Source: Coptis chinensis (Eukaryota; Streptophyta; Magnoliopsida; Ranunculales; Ranunculaceae). Taken from it: 64,000 nt of DNA. The position numbers and the translations under genes are program-made. Below are positions 45,708 through 57,890 of the stretch, piece by piece (the stretch's first letter is position 1; every line of letters begins with the position of its first letter). Under the pieces are notes generated by a model. It saw only the letters and a program-made list of their open reading frames with translations. It was not told the DNA's origin and ran no database searches. The DNA lies in NCBI GenBank assembly GCA_015680905.1, contig CM027385.1, positions 82,977,501 through 83,041,500 of the forward strand, read 5' to 3'.

Positions 45708-46173
45708 TCAATCACCACCAGCCTTCTCATAAACATAAGTCAAACCACACTTGCTGCAGTAATGATTGGCCATAAAAGTGTCAGCACCACACTCCTGATT
45801 AGGACATTCTTTCCTCAGCTTCTGCACTTTACCAGAGTCATCCACTTTGTAAAACTGCAAAACAACAAGCTTAACCTTCTTATATATGCTTATGCTTAAT
45901 CCTCTTGGGTTTGGTGTAAGTCTTCTTCTTCCTCTTCTTCGCACCTCCATGTAGATAGAGGACCAAATGAAGTGTTGACTCTTTCTAGATGTTGTAGTCG
46001 GCTAATGTATTAGCCCGACCGTCTTCCAGCGAAGATTAAACGCTGCTGGTTTGGTAGAATTCCTTCCTTGTCTTGGATCTTCGCTTTCACATTTTCGATG
46101 GTGTCACTTGAGTACTTGACTCGACTTCTAGTGTTATCGTCTTGCCCGTCAGGGTTTTCACAAAGATCTGCAT
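45708..46173 (-). pseudogene. ubiquitin-ribosomal protein eS31 (RPS27a) fusion, pseudogene
   Basis: From an ATG at 46173 the minus strand reads [20 protein letters not shown]. Then an 8-base duplication (actcaagt, around 46109-46118) shifts the frame; [20 protein letters not shown] and RLIFAG follow, then another shift, LEDGR with a 2-codon insertion (AN), an in-frame stop in [15 protein letters not shown], and the basic eS31 start [18 protein letters not shown] last frame gives [41 protein letters not shown] and YEKAGGD. The four-Cys zinc finger lost four residues between MANH and YC. The real gene makes ubiquitin plus a 40S subunit protein; this copy makes neither. Confidence 0.88.
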
Positions 46174-46813
46174 CTTTTTTTTTTCTTTGGTTGCAGGTTC
46201 TCCAGCAGACTACCAGCAACTATCTTCTCAAATATCCACTAAGGTTTAGCATTTTATTCCTGACCACTTTGAATGCCAAAATATCGTTAAATCTTCCAAA
46301 AACTTGCACATACCCCGCCAAACAAAATAACTAAAATGATTACTAAGGTGCTATGTCAAAAACATGCCTATCTAGCTAGGCTAACCCCTAGTGCTTATAG
46401 CTTAACTGCCTAAGGTTGCATACGCTGACCAACCCGACGTCAGTGCCTGTAACAATTATGCAAAAGGCTTCGAGTACGATAAATATTTTTAAGCTCAGTT
46501 GAGTTGTAACTCACATTGGCAAGCTTCTACATCATTAAATTGATTTCACAAACGGCATAGCATGCCCACGTAATTGATCGGCCTATTTAAGCCATAAATG
46601 GAGTCCCAACCCTTATGGTAGATTGGTCTAGATGCCCTGACCTAATAGGCTTAAGTTTCTGATCACTTAGTGCAAAAAGAAATACAATAGCCCTACTATC
46701 ATAACACACATTAGCAGCACTTTATTACCATGCGAATTGCTTTAACAATATAGGATTAATAACCTAATTAAGACTCCACTATTTCAGATAGTATTTATGG
46801 TTCTACCTTTTCC
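46174..46813. other. intergenic, no gene recognised
   Basis: Nothing identified apart from AT-rich spacer upstream of the dead RPS27a copy. Confidence 0.35.
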
Positions 46814-47023
46814 TTAGTAACTGGATTTCATGGTTTTCATGTGATTATAGGTACTCTTTTTATCATCATGTTGAGCTAGAACTGCCCCTAGCACTGTTTC
46901 AGTGATAGAAACATAAAGGAGCAGAGGCCTTCCTGCACAGGTGTTGATAAGACAGGTTCGTTCATGAGGTACAACTTCAGTTTCCTTTAGTCCTCTTGAC
47001 AACGTACACTTTAATAGCAGCAT
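46814..47023 (-). pseudogene. retrotransposon RNase H remnant
   Basis: A single open block of 69 codons with [20 protein letters not shown] and [11 protein letters not shown] resembles the RNase H part of gypsy-type pol (pattern PL.LY.S.T...LGA.LAQ.D). No RT, integrase or LTR nearby. An isolated relic. Confidence 0.5.
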
Positions 47024-47846
47024 GGAAGTGAGCTAACTAACACATACAAATTGATAGACAACTCTCTATGATGGATGTTCATAGAGTTATAGTACCAATA
47101 ATCTACGAATCATCACCTAGACCTAAAACATGCTTGATATCTAGACATGCCCGCTTTGAATGATGGAACACAATTGCATACATAATAGTTCATTCACAGA
47201 CTAAATGCTATTACCATATTTTCTTTTGGATAACTAAGATACACAAATAACTTTATTAACACATGAAAATAATGCAATAGTAGGTGTATGGTTTCGAAGG
47301 GAGGGTTTCAACAAAAGTGTCCATCCAATTATTGCCAAAGCTATGTCTTCCATAATCTACGGAAAATCAACACTAAAGCTATATAAAAATTGATAGATTG
47401 TTTAATTCAATTTTTTTGCTGATTATGATCAATATGGCAAAATAGAAACCCCAACACTGTCACTCCTTTCTGGGGGGGAACAATTTTGTTTGGATTGTAA
47501 TTTATAGACGAAATAATCATAGAAATTTAAGCATTCAATGGGACGGTTTAGGCCCAATTATATCCCAATCCGGAAAATTTTAAACACGAAACAAATTGTA
47601 TTGATGGATCCTACCAAGTGTTAGAGACGTAATATAAACATTCCTTAAATTGAACCTCAGGAGACTTGGAAGTGACCATCAAATGATGATGCAAATTAAA
47701 CTCAGAAGTTCGAAGATGTTTTTGAATGACTTTTCACATCCAGACAGTGCCTATGCGTTGAAAGGGCAAGTAGCTTTCCTGCAATGCACATTGAAGACTT
47801 GCGTTCTAGCTATACAGGCCAAAGAACTTCAAAGCAGTGTGTAGTC
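47024..47846. other. 3' flank of the JASON-like gene
   Basis: No gene recognised. The part next to 47846 is the probable 3' UTR. Confidence 0.35.
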
Positions 47847-50800
47847 TCAACTGGAGAAGCACTCGTCATTCTCATCAAACTGGATGGGTCTTCCACTAAG
47901 AAACTTCCTGCAAATCAAGACTCAAATCAGTATGCATGAAAGTTAAATTGGAAAGTCCTAATCCAGTAAGAAACTAAGAATGTATTAGGGCGATTGTCAA
48001 AGACTTCCAAGAAATTAGGCACATTAGCTTCACAGTTGGATCATTACACTTACAAGCTGGAAAATGCATACAGATCCTAGACAGCAACGAAATGTTAATG
48101 ATACACACTACGCACTAACAAGTGCTCATCCATTCCATATATTGGACTGTTATCTGACAACACATGCCAATTTGTCACAAACTTACATGTTGGTCATCAC
48201 AGATATCAGAAAACTACCATTAACAAGTCCCTGTCAATACTAAGGAGTCGAGCGTCATCTGAAAGCAGGTGTCAACCCAACCCTACACATTCCTTTACTG
48301 TCTAAGGAATGGGAATGCAAGCCTTTGCTCAGTGTTCACCGAGGTCAAGTCTTTTTGGATACTAGTCCATCATAATTAGTATTGTTGATTGTATGAACAA
48401 GTATAAGTGGGCAATCAATGCAGATATGGATGCCTACCCAATAGCCACTGTATAAAATGAAATTCTGTACAATTAGGTGAAATATGAAAAGTATTACAGA
48501 CCTCTCAGGAATATGTGTCTCTTCCGACAATGCCTTCTCCAGTCTCTCTTCGAATGGGGTTGCATGCCAACTGACTTTTTGATCCTGTAAACAACATAGA
48601 AGTTCCTTTATGTCTTATGGAAAGTTTAGATTTCCATGGGAGTTTGATAATATAAGTGAATGATCGAAAGTACCTCCTTGTACTTTTTATTTGAATTGGG
48701 AATCCCATTCCCAGCCAACAACTTATAAGAGATGTGAGAAGGTTCATCGTAGTTCCAATGTGAAGCAACATTTCCCAGGATCGTCCTATCCATATCAGAA
48801 TTTCTTGAGTGAAATCTTCCACGAAACATAGCACGGGATATCAAAGTACGCTCAGGGTTTGCATTTTCATGCTCTTCTAGTGACTGTATCGTACACTGAA
48901 GTTGTTGTTTGGTGTTTAATCTTCTTTCTTCAGTGTTTTCCATTGAAGAATATTGTCAATGGGTTTCAATACCGACTGTACATACTGGGACCTGATCCTA
49001 GACTTCTTCCCACTTGCAATATTCTTTTGGCTTGGTGGATATATGGTTCCAGGTGTTTGCATATCATCGGTTATGTTTATAGGTGTCGGGTAAGAATATT
49101 TATTTGATCCACTTTCACTGCCCGAGGAATCAGATAGCTCCACATTCTGGGCACCAGTTTCGGATAGCAAGCTTCTCGAAGAAAATGGTTCTGTATCAGC
49201 TTGAACTTCAAAGCGCACAGACTTGATCTTGCTTTTGATAGCTACAGATGGATGTACAGGAGTAACTGCAGAGACGTTGTCGTTATCTACCAAATTAACC
49301 ACTCCATTTTCCAAAAAAGGAATCTCAATCTCGCTGCCTTTCCTACTTGCTGCCTCCTGTTCTTCAGAAATGATGCTTCTGGAAGACATGAGCAAATCAA
49401 ACATGGGCCAGTTATGAACATTTGTTGAGAGAGTATATATTTTTTCTAATAAGTGCGTGTGCAATGTTATCTATAGGCATACCATGGATATACATATGAA
49501 CAACTATACAACTGACAAAAAGATAATCAAAAGCATCGTCATAGCATAGCCGTCATGGGAAAATTTTCATCTTATGCAATTTGTATACCATTTGTGACAA
49601 GAGGGCCCTCCAGTATCCAAAAAGTTGGATGGACAACACTGTACAATTTTGCATGTTAAAGAGACGGGTGATGCATCAACACAATGCAATAGAGTTTGTG
49701 TGTTAGGTCTAGAAAAGTCACCAAGTCCTATTCTTTGTACTCATGTTGGACAGTGACACATGTCCCGTAGGAACATGTCTTAATTAAAAAGATAATGGTC
49801 ACCTTGATAACTTGAATTCTGACCATAAGATTCATTTCAAGGTTCTACTGCGTGAATACCGTCTTAATTCTCTAACAAACAAAACCTTCAATTTCGCTTC
49901 TGGTCAAAATTGTCAATTGAAAAGTAGTGAAAAAGTTCACCTGATGGCTGAAACCTGTGGTGAACCTGATTCATGTCCTAGTTCTTCATAATGTATATCG
50001 GCTGTAGCAGGAACACAATCAGATTGGTCCTCCAAATGGAGTTTCCTGATAGGTGTAATAGGGCTCCATGACTTGAATTCTGAATTTTTATAGTCTCCCC
50101 CATGGCTTGGCGAACCTTCCACTTTCTCAGATGTTTTCTGAATCTCAGCTGGAGTTTCCAGCAGCGTACCACAAGCTTTAAGGAATTTTGCCTGTTAAAA
50201 TTGTTATTAGTAAAACAGTGTACAAGAAGAACAATGACAGCAATAATAAGTATTTGGCAAGAAATGCACCTCATCCTTGAGCGCCTTGCCATCAATATCT
50301 CGAAAGGGAAATTCTGTACTACGGTGATCGGAAGAACAAGAGTCTGTTTCTACAGATAGATTGAACAAAAACTCAAACTCAAGTATATCATATGTCTCGT
50401 CATGCAAATTATAACACTTCTCTGGATCTTCATATATGTGCATGAATAGCTAAAGATATTTGTATTATCCAAAGATGAAATAGCAAGGAGTAAAAGCTCT
50501 ATATTCAACTGTACAAAGGCAAAACTGGATTGACTTTGGTATGATGATGCATAAATTTTTCTAAAATAAGTACACCAACACACTCAAGAAGAAATCAAAC
50601 AGGGCAATCATAATAACAAACTAAAGAAGAAACTAAACCTGCTAGCTAAATTGCAAACTACTCACAAGGGTCAAGGGATTTCACTTAGAAGTTATATCAA
50701 AACATCATATATCAAAAGTACCAAAAACTTAAACACGCCTAAAAACATGTGGATCAAAACAAACTCAAGCATCAATTCTCTGTCACTGATCAGTCACATT

Positions 50801-51254
50801 ATCCAAACTCACTCAACGTAAATATAAAGAACGTTGCCGCAGAACATATTACAAATGCCTCAAACCTACAAGAACTCCATTTTCCCCATCAATAAAAAAA
50901 CACCCTCCTAACACATTCCACTCTATAGTAAAAATATATTTTCTTGAAATATAAAGCATCTCAAAAATTCAAATTTCTACCATCTAATCAATCAAAACAT
51001 CATAATAACAAAAAAAGGAGTCTTCTTTTCTTACCTTGAGAAAGAAATAAGGTTGCCATATTGTCACCCGACATCCAATCACCATCCTGCATTCAATCAA
51101 ACCAACATTAAAACTTCAAAAAAATGTAACCAATCAAAATTCAAACAAAATAAAGAAGCCCAAGTCTTACTTTACTGTAATTAACATCAGAAATGCGATG
51201 AAATTGAGGTTTTTTATCATCTTTAACACGAAAACATCCAAGAAAACAGCCCAT
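47847..51254 (-). CDS. JASON-like gene with one frameshift in exon 5
   Basis: Minus-strand exons are 51254-51171, 51086-51035, about 50427-50270, 50191-49942, 49378-48674, 48584-48502 and 47907-47847. The N-terminus MGCFLGCFRVKDD, NMATLFLSQ and then AKFLKACGTLLETPAEIQKT match the conserved blocks of plant JASON proteins. The central region has SIISEEQEAASRKGSEIEI, VKSVRFEVQADTEPFSS, IRSQYVQSVLKPIDNILQWK; the C-terminus reads WHATPFEERLEKALSEETHI and GRPIQFDENDECFSS. Arabidopsis JASON controls organelle-band and spindle positioning in male meiosis II; loss gives unreduced pollen. I chose MGCF (51254) over an in-frame ATG 18 codons upstream because MGCF is the conserved start. Near 48945-48955 the frame after KTLKKED reaches TAA; the family-like continuation (TKQQLQCTIQSLEEHENANP) lies one base off, without room for an intron. 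Confidence 0.8.
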
Positions 51255-51308
51255 TAGTCCTTTCAGTGATGTTAAAATGAACCCCAAATCAATCTTATTG
51301 CAAAACAT

Positions 51309-54300
51309 TGTGTTAGAACAAAGATTAATAATAAGAAAGGTTTAAGGGGTTTTAAGAGAGATTTGAGGCGTGTCCGTTTTTTTTCTTGCTTAAATGCAAA
51401 TCTTTTTTTTTTTTTTTTTTGAAAAAGATTTTAAGAGGAGGGAAGAAAATGTGTAATGATAAAATATTTCGTTTGTCGGCATTTTATATATGCCGCTTTG
51501 ATTTTGTGTTGGTATTTTGTTTAAATCTCGATTTTAGTCAAAATGCCGCTGTAGAAATCTTCATTGATATTGATAATGATTTGATTTGATGAAATCTATG
51601 TATGTGTGTTTGGACTTAAGTATACAATTTATAAATTTTAGTTGAATGCAGCACATCTCTTATGCTGTTAACAACATTTTTCTAAAGTTTTAATATTTAT
51701 GCATTCAAAATTAATAGAAAAGCTTGAAAACAGTTAAATTTGACATGGGTAATCATTAGTTCTTTGAATTATGATTTGTAAATTAAGTGCAAGTATGAAT
51801 TTTTTCATATATTGAACTGTTATTGGCTGTTGTTTTTGTTGCTCAATTCATTAAAATATGTCTTGAGCTGTTCAGATTTTTGTTTCCCACTGTTTGGTTC
51901 ATGTTTTTATATATATATTAGAGTGGATATTAGTGTATTGTTATTGGTCAATGTATGTAGTTAATTCCTAATAGTGCAGTAAGCTGTAAATTATATTTGT
52001 TCTTACTTGCCAAACATGTTAAGACTTAAGACTGATTCACGGTATGTTCATATATCAGTGAATCAATTGGTAGGTTGTGCTTTGATAAGAGTGTATGGAG
52101 TTATTCTATTCGTGGGTTATTTCACCTCGTTTGTTAGCTTTTAACTAATTATAGTCAATGTTGTTTTTTTTTTTTCTTTTGTGTAGGAGTTTTTGTGGGA
52201 ATTAGTTGACAGGTAGGTACTTATTTTAAATTGATGAAACAATTTAAGTTATATGAGTTCTTATCGTAATAGAATTTAAATCATATATATCTCAATGGAC
52301 TACTAAATAGGAAGACATTAGATCCAGCATGAGAAATTGTTCGCACACATCACTTACTTGGCAAAGTTTGGTGATACTATGATAGGTATTGGTGTGGTGG
52401 ATACATTTTGGGCACTTACTTTCAGGTTGTGAATTGTATATGCATAGTACTACTTGAAACACTTTTTGGATTGTCTATATGGCCTTTTCTTTGTGCATAA
52501 ATGGTGTCTTTATTTAATTCTTGCTAAAAAGTAGAATATGTGAATTAGGATAAGTGGATAAATTAATTGGAATTAATATTATACCACCACATTATGTATG
52601 TCTATCTAACCTCACTATCTTCTTAAAAATAAGGTCCCAAAACTAAAATAGGTTAAGCCAAAGGTTAAAATCTAGCAAAATGTGGTGGGTATTGGCGAAG
52701 AATGTATTAACGAAGAATAGGAAAACTGTTTGAGTAGGAAGATGAACCTACTGCTTACGATGGGTTCATATGCACAGTGCTCAGGTTAGACTATTTTTTT
52801 CTCTATAAGTTTGCTCTTTGTTTATTATGCCTGCTGAGTATGTGTAGGGATTTGTCAAAATTAATTACCTGTAACAAATCATTGAAAGCTCCTAACCGAA
52901 AAAAAAAAAAAAAAAAAAAAAAGAAGAAGAAGAAGAAGGGGGGTAGGAGTTACCTTCTTTAGACAGAAAGGATGCACTACAATTCTTAGGGTTTTATCTA
53001 AGTGTATCTCAAAGGGGTAGAACATCTCATCTCCTGAGCTTGAGAAGAAATTATCATCGAAGTAAAAAATTGCTTAGCCTCTAATTGTGTCATTGCAATT
53101 CTAAATTTTCTTTTTTGTTCGATGCCCAACAAATGATATTCTAGCTGTTAACATTTAAATGAAGCTACCCCCAAATCTTTGTTGTTGAGAATTCTTTTCT
53201 CAATTACTTATATCCATAGGTTTACTTCCTCAACTCTTTTCTCTGCATGCACCACTTTCTCCCAGCCTCTTTAATTAATTTATTATTATTATTTTTCTAT
53301 AGTTTCTAAACCTTAGTAGTTATTGCAACTCAATCCAGACAAAGGATAATAATATATCTTGATGAAGCAGCAACCATGCTTTGATGAGTACTATTAGATA
53401 TATCTCGATGAAGCAGCAATCATGCTTTGATGATGTTTTGGCTGAGGATGGTTATTAAAAGACGTTTAGATTTTAATTTTCTCATTGTTGTCATTGGTAT
53501 GACACGCTCTAGAATTTGGTGGTGATTATTGATGTGGGAGGTTCACATGTACCCTATGATAAGATCCTTCAAAGTTGTGTCCGTTGCTATTTTTCAAAAC
53601 CCATTTTTTGCTATTGATGAACCTTTTCAGAGAAGGTGAATTGAGTTGAGTCAAACATTACAGTGTCCACATTTTATATTTTGCAACACGTGAATTGTAT
53701 TGAGAGTCATGGGCGGAGCTGCCAGGATAACTCCCGTGTTGATGAGTACTGATCAGGGGGTTAAATCTGTTTCCATGCAAATCATTGCCTCTTTTCGTTG
53801 GTGTTGTTGCTTGAATTTTTTTGAAGAAAGGTCTTGAAATAGTATTAGCCAGGGTAAGGTATTATTGTTTTTCAGTTTGAATATTTGACTGACGTTCAGA
53901 TGATCGAGTAAAGCTTTTTGTGAATCACACCACCAACCTTTTCAACTACGCTTTCTTTAAAAAAAAATTTATTTTATAAACTCAAAATTTGACGGTGATT
54001 GTGCATGGTCTCCATGTTTGTATAATATGATCTTGCATACAACTTTGCCCAAAACATACTCCTTAGATTTGAAAACCAGTGGACAAGAAAAGCGCTAATA
54101 TATAGTAGAATCTCAACTGGATTGGGTTACTTGAACATTTATGTAGCAGACCAGTTAGTGGTGGCTGCTTGGAATTGTTTACTTAAAGAAATTACTGGTG
54201 CCAACAGCACTGTTAGGAAGTCTAAGTAACACTGCAAACATACTTTTTGCAACTTGTTAATGTTCAACGTTCAAGAGTTCAACATTGCTGTTAGGAAGTC

Positions 54301-54576
54301 TAATACAACGTTCAAGAGTTCTTTACTTTGTTAATGTCAAATTTGTTTGGTATTAACTCTAAAGTTTTTTTCCTTCTAATAAAGTTATTGAAGATTGTTG
54401 TTGGTAAGTCATGAATCATGAGTTATACTGTGTACATGATTTACTATTGTAAAGAACAGTTGATGTTTCTTGGCTTTACGAATAACTACTTTAAGGGTTA
54501 AAAAGGTTGACTTAGTGTGAGTATGTACGATATCGATATAAGAAGGGACATTTTTAGGAGGCGCTTTGTTTGTCAG
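51309..54576. other. intergenic between JASON-like gene and TTL fragment
   Basis: No gene recognised. Contains A/T homopolymers, a poly-A plus (GAA)n microsatellite (about 52899-52937), and a ~60-bp tandem duplication with tgatgaagcagcaaccatgc and cgatgaagcagcaatcatgc (about 53356-53430). Confidence 0.4.
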
Positions 54577-55583
54577 AGCTATTGCAATCATTGCACGCTG
54601 GACAATGCAGCGTGTAGAAGCAATAGGGCAGCATCATTGACAGTGTTGGGTAGGTTAGCTGAGGCGGTTAGAGATTGCGACGAAGCAGTATGGTTGGATC
54701 CTGGGTATAGCAGGGTGCATCAATGGTTGGCTTCTTTGCATTTACAGTGAGTGAGATGATTATTGTATTACTTAATTGCAAAATGTTCAACTCAAAAAGT
54801 ACCACTGTATCTGTTTTACTAATGTTTAACCAGTGTAAATGTGTAATTACATGTTTTATGCTTTGGGAATGACTATATAGATGCTTCCTTTGTAAGTGTT
54901 GTTACACATTAGTGGATAACAAGTGTCATTTCTAAAACATTTTTGTCTATTAGGTTCTTATTAGTCTGTATATCTCTTTGTACATTGTGATTTTAAGAAT
55001 TGTCATTGGTGCTGTGAATTTCGTTCTTAAATCTGCTGCACTTTGAACAATTTATTTATCTTCTTAGTTTTTAATACATTTTGTGCTTTAGGTTAGCTAC
55101 GACGTGCACAAATATTTTGGAATTTATTTGTGGGCAAACTTTTTACACGAAGAAACTCTCATTTTACCTTCTAACTTGGTTTTGTTAGAGGTTAGGGCAG
55201 ATCGAGAATGCACGTCAACACCTTTGTTTTCATGGATTTCAGCCTGATTAAGTGGATCGGAGCTCCAAAAGTACGTTGCAACTAGCAGAGCAACATTTGA
55301 ATAAATGCCTTGATGCCATGAGAATTGGGGACTGGAAGAGTGCAATGAGGGAAGGTGATGTTGCCATTGCAGCAGGAGCATATTCATTTCCTCAGGTAAA
55401 TCTCTTGCTCTGTTATTTATCTTATTCTAAGCAATGAATTTGTTGTCAGATGAATATTATCTCAGGCTGAAATGGTGTAAATGGAATTTACAGCTCTTTA
55501 CTTGCAGAGCAGAAGCCCTCCTAAAGCTCCACTCACTTGTGGATGCTGGTGCCGGCCTTTCAAACATTCCCAAATTTGAATAA
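54577..55583 (+). pseudogene. TTL (TPR-thioredoxin-like) fragment, pseudogene
   Basis: Three exon remnants read in frame: to 54746 (NAACRSNRAASLTVLGRLAE, CDEAVWLDPGYSRVHQWLAS, a TPR pair), 55191-55395 (LGQIENARQHLCFHGFQPD, a TAA, then LAEQHLNKCLDAMRIGDWKS, EGDVAIAAGAYSFPQ) and 55494-55583 (LFTCRAEALLKLHSLVDAGA, GLSNIPKFE and stop). The order and words match the middle of plant TTL proteins, TPR scaffolds with a C-terminal thioredoxin-like domain linked to brassinosteroid and stress responses. Splice sites are largely kept, but a nonsense codon lies after QPD. The other TPRs and the thioredoxin domain are missing. A genomic fragment, not a retrocopy. Confidence 0.8.
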
Positions 55584-56548
55584 ATTTTTCGTTCATATTT
55601 TTATATTTTCATCTCTTTTACTGCTTTTATTTTTCCTTGACATCTCTTATACGCCACCCGTTTTTGTGTAATTAATACAAATCATATACTTAGCAAAAAA
55701 AATAAAAATAAAAATAGTTGTTTTTGTTGCTTAATATATATACACTTATAAATTTTTAGCAAGATTTATTTGTCTGATATCGATATATATATAGTATGGG
55801 TTAGATCGCGTGCCCGATAGTATACCTTGGTTTATGTACTTGCATGTCCTTGGGAAGGGTGTTGTACGAAAACGTAGGAGTAAACTTGCTATTAATATTA
55901 ACTTAATTGGATACTTTATGAGGTGTTGTTGATACATACAATTTTGCTACAAAGACTGGCCTGATTTTCATAATGCAATGTCATTTGAAAAGTATTTTGA
56001 AACAAATCATCTTGGCTGCTTCAATTTTATTCTATTTTTCTTCTTCAATTCAGTTGGAATGAGAATGAAGACTAGATCAGTTATGAACCCAGTTACTGTA
56101 GCTTGTACTTAGTGTGGGTCAGCAAGTGGATGTTGTAGGAACTAAGCAGCAATTCAATTTAGATTTTATAACAAAGAACATGTTTGCAATCTTGAACTAA
56201 GATATGTTCAAATAGTTCAAGGAGCTGAAAAAATAGTCTAAGAGAATAACTAGTGAATGTAGCAGCACTCTGCATACCACGCTCATCGAGCGTGCATGTT
56301 TGCTAGTCACAACATAATACAGTCCCAATAATGGAGTCATCAGTTTTCAGTTGTTTGAGACTTTGAGTCGGTTAATTTCTTCAAGAAATTGGTCCCAAGG
56401 CCCATTTTTGAGTGAAAATCACTCTCAGAACCAATGTTCTTTTTTTAATCACTCTCAAGGACAATTTTCAAGGGAAAATAACCCGTAAGGACAAATAGTC
56501 CTGATTTGAAATAAATATTTTTCAATTTTACCCTTTTTGTCGTTTTGC
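55584..56548. other. intergenic, no gene recognised
   Basis: AT-rich spacer; nothing supported. Confidence 0.35.
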
Positions 56549-56975
56549 TATGAACAATGAGTGTTCATACTTTATGTTGATGTATGAACAATGATTATTT
56601 ATACCCAAATAAGTGAACGTACCTCGTACAATATATTAATGTATGAACAATGATTGTTCATACTCCAATAAATGTTCTTACTGATTATATATTATGATCG
56701 TTCAAACCCCAAATAAGTATTGTTCATATTTCAATAAGTGTTCTTACTTATCATACATTATGTTGATGTATGAATAATGATTATTCATAGCTCATGTTGA
56801 GGTATGAACAGTGATTGCTCATATCTCAAATAGGTATGAACAATGATTGTTCATACTCCAATAAGCGTTCTTATTGATCATATATTATGTTGAAGTATGA
56901 ATAATGATTGTTCATAGCTCATGTTAAGGTATGAACAACCCAAATATGTATAAACAATGATTGTTCGTACTATAT
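56549..56975. repeat. array of imperfect palindromes, gtatgaacaatgattgttcatac type
   Basis: At least eight copies of a ~21-nt near-palindrome (tatgaaca-atga-tgttcata and variants) are spaced 30-120 bp apart, with caata(a/g)(g/t)gttctta spacers. Variants include tatgaataatgattattcat, where both arms changed together. Confidence 0.75.
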
Positions 56976-56999
56976 ACACCGGGTCGTTTCAGTTGGGTC

Positions 57000-57882
57000 G
57001 GGTCGTTTATTATTTCGTGTCAGGAATATATTTGACTTTTCATCTACTCGAACCATTTTTAATTTCGCATCAAGAATATACCTAACTTTTGATACCCAGT
57101 TCTTGTGAGTGATTAAAAAAAAATGGTTTTGAGAATTACTTTTTTCCTTAGAGTCACTCATTGTAATTTCTTATGCCAAGATCATATTCAAAATTCTCAA
57201 CTTAAGCCCACATCTCATTAAATGCTGTGTTGAGCACTTGAGATTAGCCTACCCAACTTGAAGCCCGGTAACTAGAAAGTTGAAAGGAAGGCTTGCAGAG
57301 TAGCAGAGTTGCAGTTAGTCCAAGTGTCCAACTCCAACTCCTGCTTACAGAAAGTCACAAGAGTCAAGACCAAGTTCCACAAATTGGAGAAGGTTCCGGT
57401 GTCCATGACTAACAACTACTTTATTTGCTTTTAAGAGAATAGACTTTTTCTTCGCTAGTTTATATTGACTATAGAAAAATTAAAGTTTTGGTCTTTTGGA
57501 CCCCATTGGTCTTTTATTCCCAAGTCATCACATCATAACTATTGATTGTCATCTTTAGATATGGAAGCGTACGGAGCTAATTCTTACACATACATTATAT
57601 TTTTCTTTCAATATCTATCTTTTTGACAATTTACCTAGTTAAGTTCCAAGGGTGATAAGAAAAAATGGAAAAGAAATTAAAGAAAAAGAGGTATTCGACT
57701 CAAAATTGAGAACGTGTTTTATTTCATAAAATATTTTTTTATCAAAGAAATGGTCTATTTTAATATATTCTAGATGATCGTGATCATTGTCGTACCCTTA
57801 CTAAAAAAAACAGATCATTGTCGTACACTTGTACTAGTGAAATTTGTAACTTGTAAATCTAACATACTTCTGCTGAACTATA
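57000..57882. other. intergenic, no gene recognised
   Basis: Starts with a short doubled word (gggtcgtttcagttgggtcgg). Otherwise AT-rich with no recognised content. Confidence 0.35.
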
Positions 57883-57890
57883 TACATATA

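Noticed and set aside
52777-52962. Open frame ending in a long lysine run
   Set aside because: The run is a poly-A/(GAA)n microsatellite; no coding context.
56549-56975. CRISPR-like spaced palindromes
   Set aside because: Spacers are related to each other and of uneven length, there are no cas genes, and the DNA is plant nuclear.
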